A DNA stretch of 64,000 nt. Source: a virus. The notes beneath the pieces were generated by a model that saw only the letters and a list, made by a program, of their open reading frames with translations, made no database searches and had not been told where the DNA came from. A program made the position numbers and the translations under genes. The stretch lies in the IMG/VR virus record IMGVR_UViG_3300030333_008604, positions 58,943 to 122,942 of that record. One strand, 5' to 3'. Positions within the stretch are counted from its first letter, which is position 1, and each line of letters begins with the position of its first letter. Shown piece after piece: positions 53,533 through 61,874 of this stretch.

Positions 53533-53652
53533 CTTATAGACATTTTAAAATTAATTTGCGCCTTAAGTATTTGCTCGATACTAATTAAAAGCGACGACAA
53601 AAGTCACTTTTACATTTAACTTATTTTATACTTTTCTTGGAGGGAAAGAAAA
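53533..53652 (+). promoter_or_regulatory. 120-base AT-rich gap with imperfect hairpin
   Basis: AAAAGCGAC (53587-53595) and GTCACTTTT (53603-53611) form a 9-bp stem with one mismatch and a 7-base loop. T-rich sequence and a TTATTTTATAC stretch follow, then GGAGGG before the next ATG. The hairpin could be a weak terminator and the following AT-rich stretch a promoter; neither is clear. No gene was seen in the gap. Confidence 0.3.
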
Positions 53653-55410
53653 ATGGCATTAATTTCAACCAGTGCGACCTCAGCCAGCCCAGTTACGATA
53701 TTAAAGAATACGAACGCTGACGCTAATGGTCCGATTTTAAAACTTCATAATGATAGCGGCGATGCCGCAAATAACGACTCCGGTGGGTTAGTTCAATTCG
53801 TAGTCGAGGACGCTAATGGCGACGACGTCATCGCTGCACAGCTAAATGGTGTTCTTTCGGATGTGACAAATGGTGGAGAAGATGGCGGACTAGTCATCTC
53901 TGGCATGGTCAATGGAAGCTTGACCTCCTTGGTCGATATTGGTAAAAGTTCAATGGGCGTCATCGGCCTGCAAAGCACTGTCGCAATCGGTGGTGGATCA
54001 TCGGCCTCGCCCCTGTTGTTCATGGAAAACTCTGGCAACGGTACCAACTATATCTCACTTCAGGCCCCGGCCTCTGTTGGTTCAAATGTGGCATTCACGC
54101 TTCCTAACGCGGACGGATCAAACGGGCAGGTTCTTTCGACAAATGGTTCGGGTGTCCTTTCGTGGACTGCAGCAGGTTCTTTGTCTGGCCTAGGTAGCAC
54201 TGATAACGTACTTCTTAGGACTAACGGAACTGGCGGTGGTACCGCTCAGGGTTCGTCAATCGTTGTTGATGACAGCGACAACATGTCTGCAGTTGGAACC
54301 TTAGCTACAACCGGTGCAATTACAATTGCTGCAGCTGGCGGCTTGGCTGGCCTCGGCGCTGGCGGAAACGAGTTTAGTATTACTGAGTCTTCGGACGATA
54401 TCACTATTCAGACTTTGATTGCTGACAAAGACATGATCTTCAAGGTGAACGACGGTAGTTCTGCAACTGAGGTTTTCCGTCTTGACGGCGATGTTTCGGC
54501 ACTTTTAATCGCTTCTGGCAAAGAGCTTCAATTCGGCGACAGCGGCGAGAAGATCTCTGGCGATGGGACGGACTTGACTGTTGCTAGTGGAGGAAAGATT
54601 GTTTTAGATTCCACGACGGCAATTGAGATTGACTCTGCAGCAGGTGATGTCACCTTCATGGACGGAGGCACCGCTCAGTTGGCTCTTGACATGGACGGCA
54701 CTGCCGGCGAAGTCATTTTCCAGCTTAAGGTTGACAGTGACGATCTTGTTTTCAAGCAGTATGATGGTACCGAGGTTCTTCGCCTAGATGACGACGGCTC
54801 TGCCTACGTCAAAGATAACCTCTCGCTTAAGTCCGATGCTGCTGAGCTTAAGTTTGGGGCAGACGAAGAAATTAAGCTTATTCACGTTGCTGATACTGGC
54901 CTTACGCTCAAGCACACCGCGACTGCCGACGATAAGCCGGTAACTCTTGCTCTCGCAACCGGCGAGACTGATATCGCTGCGGATGATGTCATTGGCTGTC
55001 TTGCATTCGCCGCGCCCGACGAAGGTGCAGGCACTGACGCAATCCTCACCGCCGCGGCCATCAAGGCTGTTTCGGAGGGCGATTTCGCAGCCGATAACAA
55101 TGCAACGTATCTTGGTTTCTATACCGGTGCTTCTGAGGCTGCTACTCTGCAGTGCAAGGTCACTTCTGCAGGTCACTTCGTCCCAGCCTCTGCGGGCAGT
55201 GGCGATCTCGGCTCATCTGCACTTCCTTGGGCAAATGTATACACCCAGGACTTACACCTGAACAACGGCCGCGGAGATTGGGTCCTTATCGAGGAACCGA
55301 ACTACTTAACCATTCGTAACAATGCGACTGGTCGTAGATTTAAGCTTCTCATGGAAGACATCACTGATGTTCCTGACGCTTACGGTCCTGCGCTCGATGG
55401 CACCATGTAA
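53653..55410 (+). CDS. Fibre-like structural protein with shared C-terminal domain (585 aa)
   Basis: Beta-rich, Gly/Asp/Ala/Thr-rich protein with many short repeats (LNGVLSDVTNGG, GSSTQxx-like, DGSAYVKDNLSLKSD). The C-terminal part from about 504 (GDLGSSALPWANVYTQDLHL, RGDWVLIEEPNYLTI, GRRFKLLMED) matches the end of the 865-aa protein. GGAGGG lies 8 bases before the ATG and a strong hairpin terminator follows the stop. Codon use looks more GC-rich and regular than in the tail genes, as expected of an abundant virion protein, by eye only. The role is probably a head or tail fibre or decoration. Confidence 0.75.
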   Translation: MALISTSATSASPVTILKNTNADANGPILKLHNDSGDAANNDSGGLVQFVVEDANGDDVIAAQLNGVLSDVTNGGEDGGLVISGMVNGSLTSLVDIGKSSMGVIGLQSTVAIGGGSSASPLLFMENSGNGTNYISLQAPASVGSNVAFTLPNADGSNGQVLSTNGSGVLSWTAAGSLSGLGSTDNVLLRTNGTGGGTAQGSSIVVDDSDNMSAVGTLATTGAITIAAAGGLAGLGAGGNEFSITESSDDITIQTLIADKDMIFKVNDGSSATEVFRLDGDVSALLIASGKELQFGDSGEKISGDGTDLTVASGGKIVLDSTTAIEIDSAAGDVTFMDGGTAQLALDMDGTAGEVIFQLKVDSDDLVFKQYDGTEVLRLDDDGSAYVKDNLSLKSDAAELKFGADEEIKLIHVADTGLTLKHTATADDKPVTLALATGETDIAADDVIGCLAFAAPDEGAGTDAILTAAAIKAVSEGDFAADNNATYLGFYTGASEAATLQCKVTSAGHFVPASAGSGDLGSSALPWANVYTQDLHLNNGRGDWVLIEEPNYLTIRNNATGRRFKLLMEDITDVPDAYGPALDGTM

Positions 55411-55417
55411 ATAAAAC

Positions 55418-55445
55418 GGGGGGAGGTTTTCCTCCCCCCTTCTAT
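55418..55445 (+). terminator. Rho-independent terminator after the 585-aa gene
   Basis: GGGGGGAGG (55418-55426), loop TTTT, CCTCCCCCC (55431-55439) form a perfect 9-bp GC-rich stem, followed by TTCTATTTATA. The U-tract is short and interrupted but the stem is strong. It ends the transcript of the fibre-like genes and separates it from the 151-aa gene. Confidence 0.8.
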
Positions 55446-55450
55446 TTATA
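55442..55450 (+). promoter_or_regulatory. CTATTTATA promoter-like motif
   Basis: The motif directly follows the terminator stem and lies 17 bases before the ATG at 55468, with GGAG between them. Its place between a terminator and a start argues for a promoter element. Confidence 0.45.
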
Positions 55451-55467
55451 ACATATGGAGAGCCATT

Positions 55468-55923
55468 ATGCCTATTAAGATGGAAAACAGCACCAAGTAC
55501 GGTGTGACAGACGCTCAGCTTGTAAAAACCGGCCTTGGGTTAGGCACGGCTAGTGCCACGATTGACACAACGCTTGATTTACCGGCTAATTCAATTCTTG
55601 ATTATATCTATATTAAGCCTACATCGGCCGCCGTGATCTCTGGCTTCATGTCTTCTGGACATAGGCAATACGTAAGCAACGTTATATTAAGCGCTAGCGG
55701 ACAAGATATGCCAATGTTGTCGACTGATCTAGGCGCAACCTCAAATTATTTAAATCAGACCAACGGCATCGTAATATCTGGCGCCACTGATACCGGCGCT
55801 GCTGTAGCAATGCTCGGGACTACTACCTCCGATATTTCAATTGAGGTGACTGTTGTTGGCACTGTCAACTCTGAGGCGACCGTAGACGTGATGGTGGGAT
55901 ACAGAACTTTCGATACGTCTTAG
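55468..55923 (+). CDS. Small virion protein, possible decoration (151 aa)
   Basis: Beta-rich, Thr/Ser/Ala/Gly-rich protein without Cys; contains TKYGVTDAQLVKTGLGLGTA and LPANSILDYIYIKPTSAAV and ends in a strand-rich VDVMVGYRTF. No family recognised. It stands alone between a terminator-motif pair and the motif preceding the scaffold gene, and is close to the scaffold and capsid genes. A capsid decoration role is a guess. Confidence 0.65.
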   Translation: MPIKMENSTKYGVTDAQLVKTGLGLGTASATIDTTLDLPANSILDYIYIKPTSAAVISGFMSSGHRQYVSNVILSASGQDMPMLSTDLGATSNYLNQTNGIVISGATDTGAAVAMLGTTTSDISIEVTVVGTVNSEATVDVMVGYRTFDTS

Positions 55924-55963
55924 TCGGTACTTTGAAAAAACGGTCATTTTCATCGTAAACATA

Positions 55964-55972
55964 CTATTTATT
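55964..55972 (+). promoter_or_regulatory. CTATTTATT promoter-like motif
   Basis: In the 78-base gap between the 151-aa gene and the scaffold gene, 29 bases before the ATG, in the context ATACTATTTATT, which is repeated exactly before the tail sheath gene. Confidence 0.45.
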
Positions 55973-56001
55973 CTGACAAGCTATCTTCTGGGAGTATTTA
56001 A

Positions 56002-57225
56002 ATGTCAAGTATGTTAGAACAAGCTATCGTAGATGCAGAGGCTCTCCGCGAAGCAGCCGTTAAAAATGCCGAGACTCTCGTTTTAGAAAAATATTCAGAT
56101 AAAATTAGAAATGTTGTAGAGTCATTGTTAGAAGAGCAGGAAGAGGGTGCTGAAGAAGACCCGCTTGCCGGCCTAGGCGAAGATATGGGTGAGGATCCTG
56201 AAGCTGAAGCCGAAGAAGAACCTTCAGAGCCAATTTCACCAGTAACTGAGAGTATTCCGTTTGCAGCCACTCAAGACCTCGATGAGGAGATTGAGATTCC
56301 GCTTGACAAGCTTTTTGAACAAATTAGCGATCTGGCACAGATTGTTGAAGAAGAAGAGCCAGAAGACGATGATGAGGTTCTATCAGAAATTGATGACGAC
56401 CTCTTGGAATTCTTGGCAGAAGAAGACGACAGCGACGAAGAGGTGCAGGAAGAGGGCAAAGGCGCCGCGTGTCCCGATTGTGGCAATGTCCATGAAGGGG
56501 CTTGTGTCAAAGAAGAGATGGGTCCCGATGGCGCAGCCTTCGAAGACCTCGATGAGACATTCGATCACGAGGGCGCAGACGTCGACGAAGATCAAGAGCT
56601 GGAAGAATCAATCTTAGACGCGCTCTCAGAAGAGTTAATGGTAGATATCGCACCGGCAAGATCTGGCTGGGCTGGAACGCCCGATTCAGTCTATAATCTT
56701 GCTGAAGAGGAAATGCTTGCGCTGGAGCAAGATTCCCGAGTAAGAGAAGAGCGCGCGGCAAAAAGAGCGGCCGTCAACAAGCTCAAGAATATGAACGAGT
56801 CCCTGAAGACCAGAAACAAAGAAATGCTTGGTTCTTTAGAGCAAGCGCGCGATTATATGACAAGATTGCGCGATACTGTAGTTGTACTTAAAGAGAAGCT
56901 TGATGATATGAGCGTCTCTAACGCACGACTACTTTACACTAACAAGGCTTTGGAAAGCGCCTCCCTGAATGAGCGACAAAAAAATAAACTTGTCGAAGCT
57001 ATCTCCAACGCCGAAACTATTGAAGAAGCAAAAGTAATTTTTGAGACACTTCAAAACGCAGTGGGCAGCACCTCTCGCAAACAGCAGCCTAAATCACTGA
57101 GTGAAGCAGTACAAAAGCCATCTTCAATGATACTGGCAGGGAGATCTAATTCTAGATCCCGGTCCAGAAAAGAGAGTCCAACGTTTGATCGTTGGAAATT
57201 CCTAGCAGGAATAGACAAAAACTAA
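56002..57225 (+). CDS. 22: Prohead core scaffolding protein, gp22-like, with zinc-knuckle-like insert
   Basis: 407 aa, highly acidic in the N-terminal two thirds, then a coiled coil (about 250-330) leading to the T4-type signature RLLYTNKALESASLNERQKN and KLVEAISNAETIEEAKVIFE. The N terminus (MLEQAIVDAEALREAAVK) contains an L-R-E|A site that fits the protease rule. Residues 157-168 hold C-x2-C-x3-H-x3-C (CPDCGNVHEGAC), a zinc-knuckle-like motif I do not know from T4 gp22. The protein forms the core on which gp23 assembles and is then degraded. T4 gp22 is 269 aa, so this version is longer. Gene 23 follows in T4 order. GGGAG precedes the ATG. Confidence 0.88.
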   Translation: MSSMLEQAIVDAEALREAAVKNAETLVLEKYSDKIRNVVESLLEEQEEGAEEDPLAGLGEDMGEDPEAEAEEEPSEPISPVTESIPFAATQDLDEEIEIPLDKLFEQISDLAQIVEEEEPEDDDEVLSEIDDDLLEFLAEEDDSDEEVQEEGKGAACPDCGNVHEGACVKEEMGPDGAAFEDLDETFDHEGADVDEDQELEESILDALSEELMVDIAPARSGWAGTPDSVYNLAEEEMLALEQDSRVREERAAKRAAVNKLKNMNESLKTRNKEMLGSLEQARDYMTRLRDTVVVLKEKLDDMSVSNARLLYTNKALESASLNERQKNKLVEAISNAETIEEAKVIFETLQNAVGSTSRKQQPKSLSEAVQKPSSMILAGRSNSRSRSRKESPTFDRWKFLAGIDKN

Positions 57226-57248
57226 CAAATTTATAGGAGATTTCAAAA

Positions 57249-59054
57249 ATGTCTGTTTTACAAAAACTAACTGAAGGCATCGTTGACCGATCCCTCCAGA
57301 GAGAAGGTGCTGCCCTATTAGATAAGTGGGAGCGTACCGGCCTCTTGGAAGGTCTTAACGGTGACCAGCAGAAGCAGGGCATGGCCCGGCTTCTTGAGAA
57401 TCAGGCCTCTCAGCTTCTTAAGGAAGCAACGAGTATGGCCGCCAGCGACGTTGAGGGCTTTGCCTCGGTCGCCTTCCCGATTGTCCGCCGCGTGTTCGGT
57501 GGTCTAATCGCCAATGACCTTGTGTCCGTTCAGCCGATGAGCTTGCCCTCGGGCCTCATTTTCTTCATGGACTTTACCTACACTGATGACCTTGCTTCGG
57601 CAGGTGCTGCAGCCACCGAATCGATTTATGGTGGTGGTGTGGTTGCTAAGGGTCTTGTCGATGGTGTTTCCCTTACTGGGGCTAACGCTGAGAAGAGCTT
57701 TTACGCTCTTAACAACGGCTACTCGTCCCCGACGGGATCTGTCGACAATGTTGTTCAGACTGACTACAGCTTAACCTTAACTGACGGTTCGACTTCAACG
57801 ACCACTCTTGATGGCTCGAAGAAGAAGAGCGAGCTTACTGGCTCTGCCCAGACTGCTCTTAAGGTTATTCAGCATGATCCTGATATCAGTGACAACTCTT
57901 ACGTTGCTGTGTTCGAGATTGCAAAGTCTAGCTTAACGGACGCGCAGTGGAACGAGGCTAACTGCATTGCCATTGATACTGTTGCAGCAACAGCCCAGAA
58001 CGCGCTCGCATCTGGCAAGCACCTTAATGGCGCAACTTTGGTGCGTCGCTTGACGCGTCAGAATCCAGATGACGCTACGAAGATTATGCTTGTCTACACC
58101 AAGGCAACTGCATTCAACGATATTGATACTGACAACGACCAGGTCAAGGTCAACTTCCCGAAGGCTGATAGATTCGATACTGGCGGAGCAATTGGCTCTG
58201 TTGTTGGTAAGGCTCCCTGGGGTCTTGAAGGTGCAGATGACACCGACAACAACACTTTCAATGGCGAAGTTGTTGATACGATTCGCGAGATCGACATCAA
58301 GGTCGACAGCATCGCGGTCACCGCGGTCAGCAAGAAGCTCAAGGCGAAGTGGACCCCTGAGCTTGGCCAGGATCTCAACGCTTATCACAACCTTGATGCC
58401 GAGGTCGAGCTTACTCAGGTCCTCTCCGAGCAGATTGCTCTAGAGATCGATCGTGAGATTGTTCAAGAGCTTGTTAAGGGCGCAAAGGCTAGCACCATGT
58501 ACTGGTCGCGTCGTCCTGGTAAGTTCCTTGATCGCACGACTGGAACGCAGGTTGGCGCTGATGTGGCAAACGAGTCACTGATGGGTGCTGACTTCACTGG
58601 TACCGTGTCCGAGTGGTATGAGACTCTTGTCGAGACCATCAACGACGTGTCGGCCCAGATTCATCGTAAGACGTTGCGCGGCGGAGCTAACTTCTGTGTG
58701 TGCTCACCTGAAGTTGCCAACATTCTGGAGTTCACCTCCGGATTCCGTGCCAACATCACTCACGATGATGACAAAGGCGACATCGGTGCTGTGAAGGCTG
58801 GTAGCCTGAGCCGCAAGTGGGATGTGTGGGTTGACCCCTACTTCCCGCGTAACTTGATCCTTGTCGGTCGTAAGGGCGGCAGCTTCTTAGAGAGTGGATT
58901 TGTTTACGCTCCCTATGTGCCGCTGCAGATCACGCCCACCATCTTCGGTACGGAAGATTTCGTACCACGTAAGGGTGTCATGACCCGCTACGCCAAGAAG
59001 ATGGTACGTCCTGATATGTATGGTTTGGTTGTTGTCCAAGACTTCACTGGCTAA
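57249..59054 (+). CDS. 23: Major capsid protein, gp23-like
   Basis: 601 aa. The N terminus has the T4-type delta domain with a probable maturation site LLKE|ATSM between residues 59 and 60, then FASVAFPIVRRVFGGLIAND, LVSVQPMSLPSGLIFFMDF, typical of gp23. Further family features are LEIDREIVQEL-like (EQIALEIDREIVQELVKGAK), RGGANFCVCSPEVANIL and VDPYFPRNLILVGRKG. T4 gp23 is 521 aa, so there are insertions, mainly about 110-300. AGGAG lies 7-8 bases before the ATG. Codon choice seems more regular than in the tail genes, as expected for the most abundant protein. A strong terminator follows directly. Confidence 0.96.
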   Translation: MSVLQKLTEGIVDRSLQREGAALLDKWERTGLLEGLNGDQQKQGMARLLENQASQLLKEATSMAASDVEGFASVAFPIVRRVFGGLIANDLVSVQPMSLPSGLIFFMDFTYTDDLASAGAAATESIYGGGVVAKGLVDGVSLTGANAEKSFYALNNGYSSPTGSVDNVVQTDYSLTLTDGSTSTTTLDGSKKKSELTGSAQTALKVIQHDPDISDNSYVAVFEIAKSSLTDAQWNEANCIAIDTVAATAQNALASGKHLNGATLVRRLTRQNPDDATKIMLVYTKATAFNDIDTDNDQVKVNFPKADRFDTGGAIGSVVGKAPWGLEGADDTDNNTFNGEVVDTIREIDIKVDSIAVTAVSKKLKAKWTPELGQDLNAYHNLDAEVELTQVLSEQIALEIDREIVQELVKGAKASTMYWSRRPGKFLDRTTGTQVGADVANESLMGADFTGTVSEWYETLVETINDVSAQIHRKTLRGGANFCVCSPEVANILEFTSGFRANITHDDDKGDIGAVKAGSLSRKWDVWVDPYFPRNLILVGRKGGSFLESGFVYAPYVPLQITPTIFGTEDFVPRKGVMTRYAKKMVRPDMYGLVVVQDFTG

Positions 59055-59077
59055 ACAAATTAGGTTAGCATGAGCTA

Positions 59078-59116
59078 AAAACCCCGGTTAGTCCAACTAG
59101 CCGGGGTTTTCTTTTA
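59078..59116 (+). terminator. Strong Rho-independent terminator after the capsid gene
   Basis: AAAACCCCGGTTAGT (59078-59092), loop CCA, ACTAGCCGGGGTTTT (59096-59110) pair over 15 bp with one G-U; a T-rich tract follows. It is the clearest terminator of the window and is expected after the capsid gene. Confidence 0.93.
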
Positions 59117-59124
59117 TATAAAAA

Positions 59125-59133
59125 CTATTTACC
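59125..59133 (+). promoter_or_regulatory. CTATTTACC promoter-like motif
   Basis: Lies 15 bases behind the terminator stem, in AAAAACTATTTACC, and 20 bases before the ATG of the 433-aa gene. The context terminator - motif - ribosome-binding site is the same as at 55418-55468. Confidence 0.4.
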
Positions 59134-59153
59134 TTGATAGGAGACACGATGCG

Positions 59154-60455
59154 ATGGCACTACCCACTTTAACACCTAGCTCTGAAATTTCGAAAGTTGT
59201 GCTTCCAGTCACCGGCACGTATACGGTGGCAAATGTTGCATCCAACTATCCATATGGACTTTACGCTGACGAAGATTCTGACCTATACGACCATAATTTT
59301 ATTACTGGAGCTGTTGAGCAAGTAGCTTATGTCTATAGAAAGTTGGGCGGCGATGTTCTAGATATTGAGCTTACAGAGAAGAACGTGTACTCCTCTTATG
59401 AAGAGGCTGTCTTAGAGTACTCTTATATCGTTAATGTTCATCAAGCGAAAAATATTTTACATAGCTCGCTCGGCGCCACAACTGGGAGCTTTGATAGCGA
59501 TGGTGAGCTTTCGGGGTCAACCCATCCGGTGGAAATAAACTACGACTCCCTCAAAGATGTTGCCTTAAAGTATCCTAAGTTTGAATTTGGGTATTCTAAA
59601 AGAGTGATGGACAATACGATTACTGAAACTGGCCTGGGGGGCACGCAAGGCATCTATTCTGCGTCTTTTACAGTAGATGAAGAGGTCCAGGATTATGATC
59701 TGCAACAGATTATACAGACCTCTTCTTCCATCGCAAACATATCGTTTTATAATAAAGTTGACAATAATCGAATAAAAATTAGAAGAGTTTATTATAAGAC
59801 ACCGCATGCTATGTGGAGGTTCTATGGCTACTATGGAGGGCTGAACACTATCGGCAACATGTCGACATATGGCATGTTTGCGGATGACTCAACTTACGAG
59901 ATTATTCCGCCATGGCAAAATAAACTTCAGGCGATCGCCTATGAGGATGCAATTTATACTAGGAATTCTCACTACTCTTATGAAATTAGGAACAACAACA
60001 TAAGAATTCATCCGATGCCAACATCTGCTGGCCTTGATAAATATTGGATTGAATTTACTGTTGAACAAGACCCGTGGGAAGAACAATCCGATCGCAGAGA
60101 CGGCGTACAGGGTGTGAACAACATGAACACACTTCCTTTGTCTAACATACCTTACAAAAACATTAACAGCATAGGAAAACAGTGGATTAGGAGATTCGCT
60201 GTAGCCCTGAGCAAGGAAGTCTTGGGTCAGATTAGAAGTAAGTTTGGTCAAATTCCAATTCCTAATAGTAATGTGCAACTTAACGGCACTGCGCTGATTA
60301 CAGAAGGCAAAGAAGAGCAGTCTAAATTAAGAGAAGAGTTGCAAAAAGTGCTAGATGAGATGACCTACGAGAAAATGACAGAACTGCAGTCAAACATGGC
60401 AGAGAAATCACAGGGCATAATTCAAACTTATCCAATGTTTATTTACCAGGGGTAG
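59154..60455 (+). CDS. Neck/tail-connector protein at the gp13 position (433 aa)
   Basis: Located directly before a gp14-like gene, as T4 gene 13 is. The sequence has FITGAVEQVAYVYRKLGGDV, YEEAVLEYSYIVNVHQAKNI and a long C-terminal half ending in a helical ELQSNMAEKSQGIIQTYP. I could not confirm the T4 gp13 signature, and T4 gp13 (309 aa) is shorter. I therefore assign it by position. An ATG at 59149 is out of frame; the ATG at 59154 has TAGGAG about 11 bases upstream. Confidence 0.55.
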   Translation: MALPTLTPSSEISKVVLPVTGTYTVANVASNYPYGLYADEDSDLYDHNFITGAVEQVAYVYRKLGGDVLDIELTEKNVYSSYEEAVLEYSYIVNVHQAKNILHSSLGATTGSFDSDGELSGSTHPVEINYDSLKDVALKYPKFEFGYSKRVMDNTITETGLGGTQGIYSASFTVDEEVQDYDLQQIIQTSSSIANISFYNKVDNNRIKIRRVYYKTPHAMWRFYGYYGGLNTIGNMSTYGMFADDSTYEIIPPWQNKLQAIAYEDAIYTRNSHYSYEIRNNNIRIHPMPTSAGLDKYWIEFTVEQDPWEEQSDRRDGVQGVNNMNTLPLSNIPYKNINSIGKQWIRRFAVALSKEVLGQIRSKFGQIPIPNSNVQLNGTALITEGKEEQSKLREELQKVLDEMTYEKMTELQSNMAEKSQGIIQTYPMFIYQG

Positions 60456-60461
60456 TGAGTT

Positions 60462-60956
60462 ATGTCTAATAAGAAAAACAAATGGTCACAACCAGAAGCT
60501 CCACCTCCGCCTCTATTCTTAGGAGAAAAAGAGCGAGATTTAGTCAAACAAGTTAATGATGAATTAATTGAGCGCGTGATTGGCCAGCAAGTTTTATACT
60601 ATCCTATTGACTTGGAACACACGAACTTTCACCCCCTTTACAACGAAGCAATTGTAAAGTCTTTTCTTCCACCTGTCAGGGTTTACGCACTGATTGAATT
60701 TCAGGGCCAAGAAACAGCGACTGACTTTTATGGTGTTGATAAGACTGCGAAGCTAGCGATTTATTTTCACAAGAGAAGATTGACAAAGGATCAAGATTTG
60801 TTTGTAAGAGAAGGAGACTTCGTTTTGTATGGCAAGGTACACTATGAGATAGTCAGCCTCAAGGAACCAAAAGAGCTTTTTGGCCAAGCTGACAAGAGGT
60901 TTGAAATAGTTGCACAGTGCATTAAGGCACGGGAGGGTCTTTTCGATGCCACGTAG
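60462..60956 (+). CDS. 14: Neck protein, gp14-like
   Basis: 164 aa; a Pro-rich N terminus, then ELIERVIGQQVLYYP, LYNEAIVKSFLPPVRVYALI and EFQGQE, LFVREGDFVLYG, YEIVSLKEPKELFGQ and a final CIKAREGLFDAT. This agrees in order and pattern with T4 gp14-family neck proteins, which close the filled head and receive the tail. T4 gp14 is 256 aa, so this is a shorter member. The end overlaps the next gene by 11 bases. Confidence 0.75.
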   Translation: MSNKKNKWSQPEAPPPPLFLGEKERDLVKQVNDELIERVIGQQVLYYPIDLEHTNFHPLYNEAIVKSFLPPVRVYALIEFQGQETATDFYGVDKTAKLAIYFHKRRLTKDQDLFVREGDFVLYGKVHYEIVSLKEPKELFGQADKRFEIVAQCIKAREGLFDAT

Positions 60957-61791
60957 CCCTAAAAATGAAGACACAGAGCGCGATCTTCCACGCATTGAAT
61001 CTACTTTTGAAGACATCGATATGGCTCTGTATGCTTTTGTTGACAAGACATTAGATATTCAAACAAAGACTAATAAAGGTTTTGTGAAGGTCCCAGTAAT
61101 TTGGAGTGGTGCAGAAAGAGCACAAAATGTCAAAAATGACTCAATTAAAAGAGACGCGGACGGGATGATAATTTATCCAGTTATCGCCATTGAGCGAGGT
61201 GCAGTTGTTAAAGATCTTGAAAAGAAAACTCTACCATATGCCGCCCTCGACCCCACTGGAGACATCAAAAGAGGCTTCCTGACAGTTAATCGAGTCATCA
61301 AGCAGGACAAAACATCCAATTTTGCAAAAATGGATGCTATGAGACAAAAAGGCCAGATGCACCACCCAATTTATAAAAATAAAAAAAATGAAAAAATTGT
61401 ATACGAAACCATAACAATCCCTGTGCCGGTTTATGTGGAGATTGACTATAAGATAAGTTTGAGGACAGAATATCAACAACAAATGAATGATCTATTGACA
61501 CCTTTCATCCGCTATACAAATGGTCATCGAAGAGCGATGATAAGCCACAATAGAAACACATATGAGGCGTTTGTTGAAGATAGTTTCGCAGCGAACAACA
61601 ATATTGCAAACTACCAGCAGGAAGAGAAGAAGTTTGAGACAGCAGTCACAATTAAAGTATTGGGATATTTAATAGGTAACGGAGATAACCAAATAACACC
61701 ACGTGCCGTACGTCGCGAAAATGCTGTCCAGATACGTTTTGCGAGGGAGCGGGTCATCATGCAAGACGTCGATGGTGAATTTAGATTTTAA
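60946..61791 (+). CDS. 15: Tail completion/terminator protein, gp15-like
   Basis: The best start is the ATG at 60946 (GGGAGGG 8 bases upstream); an upstream ATG at 60910 lies deep in the gp14 gene. The 281-aa product has FVKVPVIWSGAERAQ near the N terminus and, around residue 170, VYVEIDYKISLRTEYQQQMN with LLTPFIRYTNGHR, matching the T4 gp15 pattern of a parallel Y-x-L-x-x-x-T-x-Y-x-x-x-M core. T4 gp15 is 272 aa. It caps the tail and joins it to the neck. The order 14-15 then sheath supports this. Confidence 0.75.
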   Translation: MPRSPKNEDTERDLPRIESTFEDIDMALYAFVDKTLDIQTKTNKGFVKVPVIWSGAERAQNVKNDSIKRDADGMIIYPVIAIERGAVVKDLEKKTLPYAALDPTGDIKRGFLTVNRVIKQDKTSNFAKMDAMRQKGQMHHPIYKNKKNEKIVYETITIPVPVYVEIDYKISLRTEYQQQMNDLLTPFIRYTNGHRRAMISHNRNTYEAFVEDSFAANNNIANYQQEEKKFETAVTIKVLGYLIGNGDNQITPRAVRRENAVQIRFARERVIMQDVDGEFRF

Positions 61792-61813
61792 AGGACTTTG
61801 GCAAGAGCATATA

Positions 61814-61822
61814 CTATTTATT
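61814..61822 (+). promoter_or_regulatory. CTATTTATT promoter-like motif
   Basis: In the 83-base gap between the gp15-like and sheath genes, context ATACTATTTATT identical to that before the scaffold gene. No terminator precedes it here. The ATG of the sheath gene is 52 bases downstream, preceded by GGGAG. Confidence 0.4.
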
Positions 61823-61874
61823 AAAGAAAATGCACAGCGTATTTCAACCGAATGACGTATAGGGAGTTTAAGAC

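Noticed and set aside
57933-58388. 151-aa minus-strand ORF in the capsid gene
   Set aside because: Antisense to the gp23 core; all supported genes in the window are on the plus strand.
60910-60945. ATG upstream extension of the gp15-like protein
   Set aside because: No ribosome-binding site in the right place, whereas GGGAGGG stands 8 bases before the ATG at 60946.
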